Source: Actinomycetes bacterium (GTDB lineage: Bacteria > Actinomycetota > CALGFH01). From it: 46,965 nucleotides of DNA. Position numbers and translations under genes: made by a program. The stretch lies in contig DASYUT010000323.1 in assembly GCA_036000965.1 (NCBI GenBank), positions 1-46,965 on the forward strand. Reading direction: 5' to 3'. The notes beneath the pieces were generated by a model. It saw only the letters and a program-made list of their open reading frames with translations, made no database searches and was not told the origin of the DNA. Shown here piece after piece: positions 39,617 to 46,493 of this stretch. Within the stretch, counting starts at the first letter, position 1. Each line of letters starts with the position of its first letter.

Positions 39617-39640
39617 CCGGCAGTGAACTGTGGTTCGCGA

Positions 39641-39745
39641 GCTCAGGACCGTGACCGCTCAGCAGGGCCCATGACCGCCCGCTCAGCTCAGCGGCGCCTG
39701 TGACGCTCAGCTCAGCAGCGCCCGTGACCGCTCAGGGCCCCGTGA
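39641..39745. repeat. Repeated GTGACCGCTCAG-type elements upstream of soxB
   Basis: Copies or near copies lie at 39651-39662, about 39671-39686 (with an insertion), 39699-39710 and 39724-39735, mixed with ctcagctcag. The tract is 60-165 bases upstream of the predicted soxB start and runs into the 3' end of the XRE-cupin regulator gene. It may be an activator-binding array. Confidence 0.6.
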
Positions 39746-40373
39746 CCGCGCCGTATGCCTTGACTGAAAGGAACTGGATCGGCAGGGACTGAAGCTGCGA
39801 CGGCCCGTGGGTGACCTCGCCGTTGAACTGCAGGGCGTCGCCAGGTTCGAGCAGGTAGGTGGCACTGCCGTAGCTGTACTCCATCTTCCCGGCCAGCATG
39901 TAGATGAGCTCGGTGCCCGGGTGCTGGTAGGCGGGGAACACCTCGCTGCGCTCCATGAGCGTCACCAGCAGCGGCTCCATCCGCTTCTGGGGGCCGCGCA
40001 TGCTGCCGAGCATCTGGTAGCGGTGCCCCGCCCTCGACCCGCGGTGCATGACCTCAAGACCCTGCCCCGCCTTGACGAACAGGACGTCGCGCTCCTCGTC
40101 GAGCCCGCGGAAGAAGGCCGTGATCGGCACCGAGAGCGCCCCGGACAGCCGTGCCAGCGTCGCCAGGCTGGGTGAGGCCTGCGCGTTCTCCATCTTCGAC
40201 AGCATGCCCTTGGACAGCCCGCTGAGCTGGGCGAGCTGCCCGACGGTGAGGCCGAGCAGGAGGCGGTACTCGCGGACCCGCTGGGCGATGACCGAGCCGA
40301 GGGCCCGCTCGAGCTCGAAGGGGTCGACCTCCGGCTGGTGGAGGTGCTCCGGGAGGTGCTCCGGTTGGTCCAT
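39732..40373 (-). CDS. XRE-family regulator with a C-terminal cupin
   Basis: The 213-residue protein has an HTH (about 32-86: VREYRLLLGLTVGQLAQLSGLSKGMLSKMENAQASPSLATLARLS, containing the classic XRE helix-turn-helix) and a small cupin domain (about 125-205: EVFPAYQHPGTELIYMLAGKMEYSYG, LEPGDALQFNGEVTHGP). Proteins of this type sense a small ligand in the cupin barrel and control amino-acid, amine or sarcosine operons. It lies just upstream of soxB on the same strand and is the likeliest regulator of the sox/fhs/fchA operon. The ATG at 40373 begins a short acidic/His head (MDQPEHLPEHLHQPE). Confidence 0.9.
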   Translation of the reverse strand: MDQPEHLPEHLHQPEVDPFELERALGSVIAQRVREYRLLLGLTVGQLAQLSGLSKGMLSKMENAQASPSLATLARLSGALSVPITAFFRGLDEERDVLFVKAGQGLEVMHRGSRAGHRYQMLGSMRGPQKRMEPLLVTLMERSEVFPAYQHPGTELIYMLAGKMEYSYGSATYLLEPGDALQFNGEVTHGPSQLQSLPIQFLSVKAYGAVTGP

Positions 40374-40826
40374 GGCGCCGGCCTCGGTGCGTGCGCGTGA
40401 CGCGGGTGTGGCTCCGGGTCCGCTGGGACAGGAATCAGTATCTTACGGAACTCGCCCGGGACGCGCCGGATTCTCGTATCTCCTCAGTGGACATTGGTAC
40501 TTGCATGGAAACGTAGAGGGAGTCAAGCTCACCCCACCTTGTGCCCTTGAGACGCCGCCCTCGTGCCGTGTTGGAAAAGGGGGTGCCGATCGACCGAGCG
40601 AACGAGCCGATCCAGGCGACCACCGCGTATTGCCGCGAGCCAAGCGCAGAAGGGGTGGGAAGGCAATTGGCTACTCCGATGGACAAGCTCGAGTACTCCG
40701 GGGGCGGCCTCCGGCAGGAGACGGACTGGCGGGGCGCCTTCGTCATCGAGGCGACCGCCATGGCCAAGGTCCCCTGGCCGGCACCGACTGGATCCCCGGC
40801 CACCCCGCCTCCAGGTGAGGTGGCGC
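40374..40826. other. 453-base gap with a decayed glxD-like end
   Basis: No intact gene is seen. A plus-strand frame (40541-40855) is open but has no start signal. Near its end the segment 40748-40787 matches the conserved glxD tail; restoring one base lets it read EATAMAKVPLAGTDWIPGH, the normal family ending. The rest has no recognised similarity and is less GC-rich between 40435 and 40530. No hairpin or promoter of note was found. Confidence 0.5.
40748..40800 (+). pseudogene. Remnant of a glxD-like C-terminus with a frameshift
   Basis: This segment is the third copy of the 41-base repeat but continues further into the family pattern (LAGTDWIPGH) than the repeat itself. One base is missing after the MAKVP codons. 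The upstream translation GAFVIEATAMAK loosely fits the glxD tail, and nothing before it does, so only the 3' end of the lost gene survives. Confidence 0.45.
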
Positions 40827-41249
40827 TCAGCGGCCGTCGGCCGGGAGCAGGGTGAAGGCCTCTCCCCAGAGCGGCCGCATGCACCGGAAGTGCCGCTCGT
40901 CCAGGGTGAGGAGGCGAGTGGTTCTCGACTTGGCCGCGATCACGGCCACAGACGCGTCCGCCAGGCCGATCTGGAGGTCCCGGTACCGCTCGATCAGCGC
41001 CACCGCGTCAGGGACGTCCGCCGTCCCGAACGACACGAGGTCGTAGGCACCGCCGGCCAGCTCGCGCAGGAACGCGACCTCGGCCTGGACCCCGACCTTG
41101 GTGAGCAGCAGGTAGTCCAGCTCGGCGAGGACGAAGGGGGAGAGCAGCAGCGGGCCCGGGTCGGACTGCAGCACCGCTCGCGCGCGCTCGTGGTGTCGCT
41201 GGTCGGCGTCGAGCGCGGCGAGCAGGCCGCTGGTGTCGAGGACGATCAC
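40827..41249 (-). CDS. vapC: VapC-type PIN-domain ribonuclease toxin
   Basis: The 140-residue PIN domain has the acidic metal residues Asp5 (VLDTSGLLA), Glu43 (LAELDYLL), Asp98 (GLADASVAVIA) and Asp117 (LTLDERHF), so the active site looks intact. VapC toxins cleave specific RNAs and are held inactive by VapB. It overlaps the vapB gene by four bases (41246-41249), the usual antitoxin-first order, and follows the DUF742 gene. Confidence 0.9.
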   Translation of the reverse strand: MIVLDTSGLLAALDADQRHHERARAVLQSDPGPLLLSPFVLAELDYLLLTKVGVQAEVAFLRELAGGAYDLVSFGTADVPDAVALIERYRDLQIGLADASVAVIAAKSRTTRLLTLDERHFRCMRPLWGEAFTLLPADGR

Positions 41250-41464
41250 TCCCCGAAGCCTGCCAAGGCGTCGTCGACCCGTTCGGCGAGCGTCGGGTCG
41301 CCACTCCGGAACAGCGGCAGCGTGGGCCGCGGCCGCGCCTCTTCGGCCAGGAGCCGCTCGATCGCCGTGCGGATGAGCACCGCCTCCGGTTCTCCTCGCC
41401 GATGTGCGGCTTGGGTCAAGCGGCGCTTGAGCGCGTCGGGCAGGTAGACGGTCGTCTTGTGCAT
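41246..41464 (-). CDS. vapB: VapB-type ribbon-helix-helix antitoxin
   Basis: The 72-residue antitoxin has an RHH DNA-binding head (MHKTTVYLPDALKRRLTQAA, then EAVLIRTAIERLLAEEA) and a C-terminal toxin-binding tail (LPLFRSGDPTLAERVDDALAGFGE). It should neutralise the downstream PIN protein and repress its own promoter. The start ATG at 41464 lies about six bases downstream of a -10 element, suggesting a leaderless transcript. Confidence 0.88.
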   Translation of the reverse strand: MHKTTVYLPDALKRRLTQAAHRRGEPEAVLIRTAIERLLAEEARPRPTLPLFRSGDPTLAERVDDALAGFGE

Positions 41465-41470
41465 GAACGT

Positions 41471-41499
41471 ATGGTAACAGGTATGGCAGTGTTGGTCAC
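41471..41499 (-). promoter_or_regulatory. Putative vapBC promoter
   Basis: On the minus strand GTGACC (41499-41494) and TACCAT (41476-41471) are 17 bases apart, with repeated CCATAC around them that could be VapB sites. The -35 overlaps the last codons of the DUF742 gene. The start would fall near the vapB ATG. Confidence 0.5.
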
Positions 41500-41861
41500 A
41501 GGCGCTGCAGGCCTCGCAGTACCTGCTCGAGCAGGGCGACGCCTGCGGGCCCCTCGTGGTCGGGGGCCCGGTGGACCACCACGATGCCGCGGTCGACCAG
41601 GTCGCTCACCAGGATCCGGGCGACGCCGAGGGGGAGCTCGAGGCGGGCGGCGATCTCGGCGACCGACAGCACCTCCCGGCAGAGCCGGGCGATCGACCGG
41701 TGCTCGAGGCTCAGCCCGGTCGGGCTGGTCCGCTCCGCCGCCGGGACGGCCCGGACCAGGTCTTCGATGGCCAGGTCGGCTCGGCTCGACTCCGTCCGCC
41801 CGCCCGTCAACGCGTAGGGCCGTAGGAGCGGGCCCGGGTCCAGGCCCCCGGCGGCACTCAC
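41496..41861 (-). CDS. DUF742 protein (conservon CvnC-like)
   Basis: The 121-residue protein matches the DUF742 family: LLRPYALTGGRTESSRADLAIEDLV (typical opening), LSLEHRSIARLCREVLSVAEIAARLELPLGVARILVSDLVDRGIV, a winged-helix-like core, and a C-terminal LLEQVLRGLQRL. In conservons it follows a sensor kinase and a roadblock protein and precedes a small GTPase; here it directly follows the kinase with a 27-base gap and is followed by vapBC, so roadblock and GTPase genes are missing. A GTG at 41861 is used. Membrane-associated signalling is the usual role. Confidence 0.88.
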   Translation of the reverse strand: MSAAGGLDPGPLLRPYALTGGRTESSRADLAIEDLVRAVPAAERTSPTGLSLEHRSIARLCREVLSVAEIAARLELPLGVARILVSDLVDRGIVVVHRAPDHEGPAGVALLEQVLRGLQRL

Positions 41862-41888
41862 CGGGCTCGCCGCCGGCCGGAGGCACGC

Positions 41889-44015
41889 TCAGTCGGCCGG
41901 GCCATCGTCGACCTGCATGACCGGCGAGTCCACCGCGCCCGGCCCTGGAAGCCGCTCCGCGGCGACGGCGCCCCGTCGCCGGACGTGGGAACGCCAGCCG
42001 TTGGGGGAGGCGCCGTCCGGGGCGGCCGTCTCGAGCGCCGGCGCGGGCGCCTGCGCCGGCACCGGTGGCGCGGTGGGGCCGCGGCCCGCCCCAGCGTCCT
42101 CGGGCGCCGTTTCCAGACCGGTCTCGAGGAGCTCGCTGAGGAGGCTCGGGGGCAGGAGGACGAGGGCGGTCACCCCACCGAACCAGGAGGGCCGGAGCCG
42201 GACCTTGATGCCGTGCCGGACGGCCAGGCGGGCGACGACGTCGAAGCCGAGGCGCCGCGCGGCCGTGAAGTCGACCGCCGGGGGGCTGGCGAGCTGCTCG
42301 TTGATCTCGGCCAGGTCGCCGTGGCTCATGCCGATGCCCCGGTCCTCGATCTCGACCAGGTAGCCGTGCGGTGTCGGCTCGCCGGTGACCTGCACGCGCG
42401 TCCCGGGCGGGGAGAACGTGGCCGCGTTCTCGATCAGCTCGGCGAGGAGATGGATGACGTCGCTGACGTGCTGCCCGACGATGCGGGCGTCGGCCATGGG
42501 CATGACCGCGACCCGGCTGAAGTCCTCGATCTCGGAGCTGGCGGCTCGGATGACGGTGGCGAGCGGGATGGGGTCGCTCCAGCGCCGGACGGGCTCGGCG
42601 CCTGACAGGACGAGCAGGTTGTCGGCGTTGCGGCGCATGCGCGTGGCCAGGTGGTCGAGGAGGAAGAGGCTTCGTAGCTGCTTGGAGTCCACCTCCGTCC
42701 GCTCGAGCTGGTCGAGCAGCTCGAGCTGGCGGTAGACGAGCGCCTGGAGGCGTCGGCCAAGGTGGAGGAAGAGCTCGCCGACACTGCGGCGCAACGCCGC
42801 CTCCTCGGCCGCGACCCGCACGGCAACGCTGTGGACCGTGTCGAAGGCCCTGGCCACCTGGCCGATCTCGTCGCGCGCGCCGATGCCGATCGGCCGCGAC
42901 TCGGCGTCGAGGTCGATCGGCTCGGACCGCTGGAGCTTCTCCACGACCCCGGGCAGGCGCACCTGGGCGACGTCCTCCGCGGTGGCCTTGAGCAACCCGA
43001 GCGGGCGGAGCATGGAGCGGGCGACCAGCAGCGAGAGGCCGACCGCGAGCGCGAGCACCAGCGCGACGACGATGCCGTCGAAGGTCGCCCGCTCGCGCGC
43101 GTCCGACTCGATCGCCTGGCTGCGGGCCACCGAGGCGGCACCGAGCCGCCCCTCGACCTGGTGCAGCAGCTCGATCTCGGCAGTTGTCACCGACCACCAT
43201 TCGGCCGGGTCGACGTCGGTCGCTCTGCTGCCCTCGCTGGCGACCACGGAGGCCTGGAGCTCCTTGGCCCGTTGCACCTCAGGGCCGACGAGGGTGTCGA
43301 CGAACTGCGCCCGCTGGACGTCGTTGGCGGCGCCTCGGAACTCCGACAGCAGCACCGCCCGGGTCGCCAGGGTGGAGGTGAAGCGCCGGTACTGCCCGGT
43401 CGCGAAGCGGCCGCGTGCGAGCACGCTGGTGACCAGCTCCCGCTCCAGGGCCGCCAGCTCCTTGATGCGGGAGAGGGCCACGAACGCCCCGACGCTCTGG
43501 GCCAGCTCGCGGTCGGCGATCCCGGCCGCGATCTCGCGGTTGGTGTTCAGGAGGTCGGCGATGGTGCCGTTGTAGAAGTCCAGCGCCGCGGACACTGCGA
43601 CCACCCTGCCGTCCGCGTCCCGCCTCAGCTGGGCGAGCCCGTCCAGCCGGTTGCTCGCCGAGCGGAGCTTGTCTCGGGTCGACGGCGCGAGCGCGCCCTC
43701 GTCCAGCACGCCGACGCTGGCGCGGTAGGCGGCCAGGGCGCGGTCGACGGGGCCGCGCTGGGCGGGCAGGGCGCGGCGGTCCGCGCCGGCCTTGGGAGCG
43801 AGCAGGTAGCGGACGGTCAGGCCACGCTCCTTCTGCAGCTCGTGCGCGAGCGCGGTGCCGCGCAGGGCGAACTCGGTGAGCTTGGTCACCCGGTCGGCCT
43901 GGCGGCTGGTGGAGACGGCCGAGCCGACCTGGAGACCCGCAAGCGCCACCAGGGCGACGGCCGGGATGATGAGGATGAGCGCGAGCTTCGGCCTGATCGG
44001 GAGATCGTTCAGCAT
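41889..44015 (-). CDS. NIT-domain sensor histidine kinase (conservon CvnA-like)
   Basis: The 708-residue protein has TM helix 1 (about 10-30, LALILIIPAVALVALAGLQV), an extracytoplasmic nitrate/nitrite-sensing-like domain (about 45-300, with ELQKERGLTVRYLL and WSVTTAEIELLHQVE), TM helix 2 (about 312-335), a HAMP region, a DHLATRMRRNADNLLVLSG segment usual for this kinase class, and a HATPase domain (about 500-620: ELIENAATFSPPGT N-box, EDRGIGMSHGDLAEIN). A ~100-residue Pro/Ala-rich tail follows. It should sense an extracellular signal and act with DUF742 and partners. The ATG at 44015 (GGGGAGG seven bases upstream) is preferred to the GTG at 44018. No response regulator is adjacent. Confidence 0.88.
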   Translation of the reverse strand: MLNDLPIRPKLALILIIPAVALVALAGLQVGSAVSTSRQADRVTKLTEFALRGTALAHELQKERGLTVRYLLAPKAGADRRALPAQRGPVDRALAAYRASVGVLDEGALAPSTRDKLRSASNRLDGLAQLRRDADGRVVAVSAALDFYNGTIADLLNTNREIAAGIADRELAQSVGAFVALSRIKELAALERELVTSVLARGRFATGQYRRFTSTLATRAVLLSEFRGAANDVQRAQFVDTLVGPEVQRAKELQASVVASEGSRATDVDPAEWWSVTTAEIELLHQVEGRLGAASVARSQAIESDARERATFDGIVVALVLALAVGLSLLVARSMLRPLGLLKATAEDVAQVRLPGVVEKLQRSEPIDLDAESRPIGIGARDEIGQVARAFDTVHSVAVRVAAEEAALRRSVGELFLHLGRRLQALVYRQLELLDQLERTEVDSKQLRSLFLLDHLATRMRRNADNLLVLSGAEPVRRWSDPIPLATVIRAASSEIEDFSRVAVMPMADARIVGQHVSDVIHLLAELIENAATFSPPGTRVQVTGEPTPHGYLVEIEDRGIGMSHGDLAEINEQLASPPAVDFTAARRLGFDVVARLAVRHGIKVRLRPSWFGGVTALVLLPPSLLSELLETGLETAPEDAGAGRGPTAPPVPAQAPAPALETAAPDGASPNGWRSHVRRRGAVAAERLPGPGAVDSPVMQVDDGPAD

Positions 44016-44227
44016 CACGTGCCTCCCCGGGCGGCCCGTGCATGCAGCGGCAGCACAGCGAGCGCGCCGTTCGGCCGTCCGGACGTAGGGCTCGGGGGAC
44101 TCGGGGACTTGGGGGACGCCGGCGCGGCGGCATTACCGAGGTAGTCTTACGGCCTCGATGAAGCGATGCAAGTCGTGCGCGCTGATCTTTCAGGTTGGGG
44201 CCCGATCCGAGGAGCACGGAGGAACCC

Positions 44228-45190
44228 ATGAGGAGCACGGAGCAACCGAGGAGAACGCTCGAGCCCCGTCGCCTGCTGCTGCCGCTGCTCGCGCTGGCCC
44301 TCGTCGTCAGCGTGGCCGCCTGTGACGGCCCGGCGGGGCGAGCCGGCGAACAGCGCCAGGACCAGCCCGTGCGCGAAGGCCTGACCGACCTCGGCAGGCG
44401 GCTGCCGGCGCGCATCCAGCGCGCTCGGGAGATCAAGGTCGCCTCGGACGTCTCGTACGCGCCAGTGGAGTTCTACGACGCCTTCGCGCCAGACGTGCTG
44501 GACCGTCCCGTCGGCGAGCCCGAGCCGCAGGTGCGCGGGATCGACCCGGACCTGGCCTCCGAGCTGGGCCGGAAGCTCGGGGTGCGGTTCGTCTTCAGCA
44601 ACGTCGCGTTCGACCAGCTGATCCCGGCGCTCCGGCAAGGCCGCCACGACGTGGTCATCTCCTCGATGACCGTCACCGCCGAGCGTGCCAGGCAGATCTC
44701 CTTCGTCGAGTACTTCCAGGCGGGCACCTCCATCATGGTCGCCAAGGGCAACCCGAGCCGCATCCGCTCGCTGGCCGACCTGTGCGGCAGGACCGTGACC
44801 CTGCAAGCCGGCACCATCCACGAGGAGCTGGTCGCCCGGCAGCAGCGGGGCTGCGGTGCGCGGCCGGTCAAGACCAAGGTCCTGGACAGCGGGACCCAGG
44901 TCATGCTGGAGGTGAAGTACCGACGGGCCGACGCCGCCCTGGCCGACTTCCCGGTCGCCGCGTACAACGCCAAGGTGTCCGGCGGGGGCAGGGACTTCCA
45001 GGTGGTCGGGGAGCAGATCGAACCGGGTCCCTACGGCATCGGCGTGCGCAAGCAGGACGAGCAGCTCCGGGACGCCTTGCAGGCAGCGCTCCAGCGGATC
45101 ATCGCGGACCGGAGCTACGACCAGGTGCTGGCCAGGTGGAACGTGAACGACGGTGCGCTGAGGACGGCCCGTCTCGCCGGCGCCCCGTAG
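44228..45190 (+). CDS. Family 3 solute-binding lipoprotein (amino-acid type)
   Basis: The 320-residue protein has a lipoprotein signal (LLLPLLALALVVSVAAC, Cys32) and the SBP_bac_3 fold: SYAPVEFYDAF, GIDPDLASELGRKLGVRFVFSNVAFDQLIPALRQGRHDVVISSMTVTAERARQISFVEYF (the family core) and ADFPVAAYNAKV. It binds an amino acid or similar ligand outside the membrane. No permease or ATPase gene is next to it, so it is either an orphan receptor or serves a transporter elsewhere; divergent position to the sensor kinase fits a signal-binding role. GGAGGAACCC precedes the ATG at 44228, and the aggagcacgga motif is repeated around the start. Confidence 0.87.
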   Translation: MRSTEQPRRTLEPRRLLLPLLALALVVSVAACDGPAGRAGEQRQDQPVREGLTDLGRRLPARIQRAREIKVASDVSYAPVEFYDAFAPDVLDRPVGEPEPQVRGIDPDLASELGRKLGVRFVFSNVAFDQLIPALRQGRHDVVISSMTVTAERARQISFVEYFQAGTSIMVAKGNPSRIRSLADLCGRTVTLQAGTIHEELVARQQRGCGARPVKTKVLDSGTQVMLEVKYRRADAALADFPVAAYNAKVSGGGRDFQVVGEQIEPGPYGIGVRKQDEQLRDALQAALQRIIADRSYDQVLARWNVNDGALRTARLAGAP

Positions 45191-45198
45191 CCGCCGTC

Positions 45199-45232
45199 CA
45201 CCGTGACAGGTTCGACCGTGACAGGTTCGACT
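45199..45232. repeat. 15-base tandem repeat downstream of the solute-binding gene
   Basis: Two copies of accgtgacaggttcg lie head to tail just after the stop of the binding-protein gene. The rest of the 200-base gap to 45390 holds a short ggggatcagaattcccc inverted repeat and the AGGGAGG of the next gene, but no other gene. Confidence 0.7.
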
Positions 45233-45390
45233 CAGTTGATCGAGGCTTGCCCAGGGGATCAGAATTCCCCGACACCGTGCTGACCGACGAGATGGTAACT
45301 GCGGGCGCCGTACGAGCCCGGACCTGAAGGGCTCGCCCTGGATCTGCGTCTCCGGCCCGCCATCCCCCACGAGTCCAGGGAGGTTCTCCA

Positions 45391-46359
45391 TTGAGTGTCT
45401 TCGAGCAGAGCGCGACGAAGACCCTGCAGGCCGAGCAGACCCGGCCGCAGTTCCAGCGGGTCGTGCGCGGGTACGATCCGCTGCAGGTCGACCGGTATGT
45501 GATGCAGCTCATCGCGCTCATCGAGCAGCAGCACCGCCGGGCCGAAGAGGCCGAGCAGGCGTCGCGCCAGCTCCAGGTCGACCTGGACACCGCCCGCGGC
45601 GAGCAGGCGCCGCCCTCGTTCGTCCATCTCGGCGCCGAGGCAGCCAAGATCCTCGAGCAGGCCGGGAACTCGGGCGAGCGCCTGCTCGGCGAGGCCAAGG
45701 ACCGGGCCCGGGCGATCGTCCAGGCCGCCGAGGAGGAGGCCGCCGACCGGGTCAAGGAGGCGGAGGATCGCGGCGCCGACCTCGAGCTGGCCGCCCGCCA
45801 GACCCTGGAGGCGGCGGAGGCGCAGCGGGACGAGACCATCGCCGACGCCAACCAGACCGCCGGCCAGACCCGCGCCCGCGCCGACGAGGAGGCCCGTCTC
45901 GTGCTGGCCGAGGCGCGCGACGCCAGCGACATGGTCTGGCAGGAGCTGCAGCAGGACCGCGCCATCGTGGAGACCGAGACCAACCGGCTGCGGTCGTTCC
46001 GCGAGAACATGCTCGAGCACTTCGAGCAGATCCACTTCCACCTCCGTGACCTGCTCGAGGACGCCCGCGACGGCGACGACATCCAGGCCGAGGCCCGGGC
46101 GGCTGAGGCGAGAGCGGTCGCGGCCGAGGCGCAGGCCCAGGCGAATGCCGAAGCGCGGGCCCGGGCCGCGGCCGAGGCGCGGGCCCAGGCAGGGGCCAAG
46201 ACCGCCGGCGAAGAGGCGGAGGGCGACGTCCCGGCCGAGGCGGCGCGCGAGCAGTCTGCACCCGCACAGCCCACCCTCCCGACGGCGCAGCCCGGGCCGG
46301 CCAAGGCCCAGGCGCCGCAGGGCGGCGGCAAGCCGGCCGCCAACCGCCCCGAGGCGTAG
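45391..46359 (+). CDS. DivIVA-domain coiled-coil protein
   Basis: The 322-residue protein opens with a DivIVA-like segment (RPQFQRVVRGYDPLQVDRYV, about 18-37), followed by long coiled coils (about 40-245) rich in Ala/Glu/Arg (ELQQDRAIVETETNRLRSFRENML), and an Ala/Glu/Gln/Pro-rich tail. DivIVA/Wag31-type proteins sit at curved membranes and organise polar growth or septation in actinobacteria. A TTG at 45391 is chosen: AGGGAGG lies seven bases upstream. The Ala-rich tail contains near repeats (AEARARAAAEARAQAGA). A strong hairpin follows the gene. Confidence 0.85.
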   Translation: MSVFEQSATKTLQAEQTRPQFQRVVRGYDPLQVDRYVMQLIALIEQQHRRAEEAEQASRQLQVDLDTARGEQAPPSFVHLGAEAAKILEQAGNSGERLLGEAKDRARAIVQAAEEEAADRVKEAEDRGADLELAARQTLEAAEAQRDETIADANQTAGQTRARADEEARLVLAEARDASDMVWQELQQDRAIVETETNRLRSFRENMLEHFEQIHFHLRDLLEDARDGDDIQAEARAAEARAVAAEAQAQANAEARARAAAEARAQAGAKTAGEEAEGDVPAEAAREQSAPAQPTLPTAQPGPAKAQAPQGGGKPAANRPEA

Positions 46360-46434
46360 CGCGGCCGAGGTCGCGACCGGGCCGAGGCGTGGCGCGGCCG
46401 AGGTCGCGGCCAGCCGGCGTGCCGGGACCGCGCT

Positions 46435-46480
46435 GACGGTAGCGGGTCGAGAGGAGCCTTCCTCTCGACCCGCTACCGTC
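46435..46480. terminator. Terminator hairpin between convergent genes
   Basis: Arms 46435-46455 and 46460-46480 are perfect 21-base reverse complements with a four-base loop. It lies between the DivIVA gene and the convergent beta-helix gene and should end both transcripts. Confidence 0.88.
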
Positions 46481-46493
46481 CTGGCCGCGCCTG

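Noticed and set aside
40374-40826. A mobile element or transposase remnant in the gap upstream of the XRE-cupin gene
   Set aside because: No terminal inverted repeats or transposase motifs were found; the only recognisable similarity is to the glxD tail.
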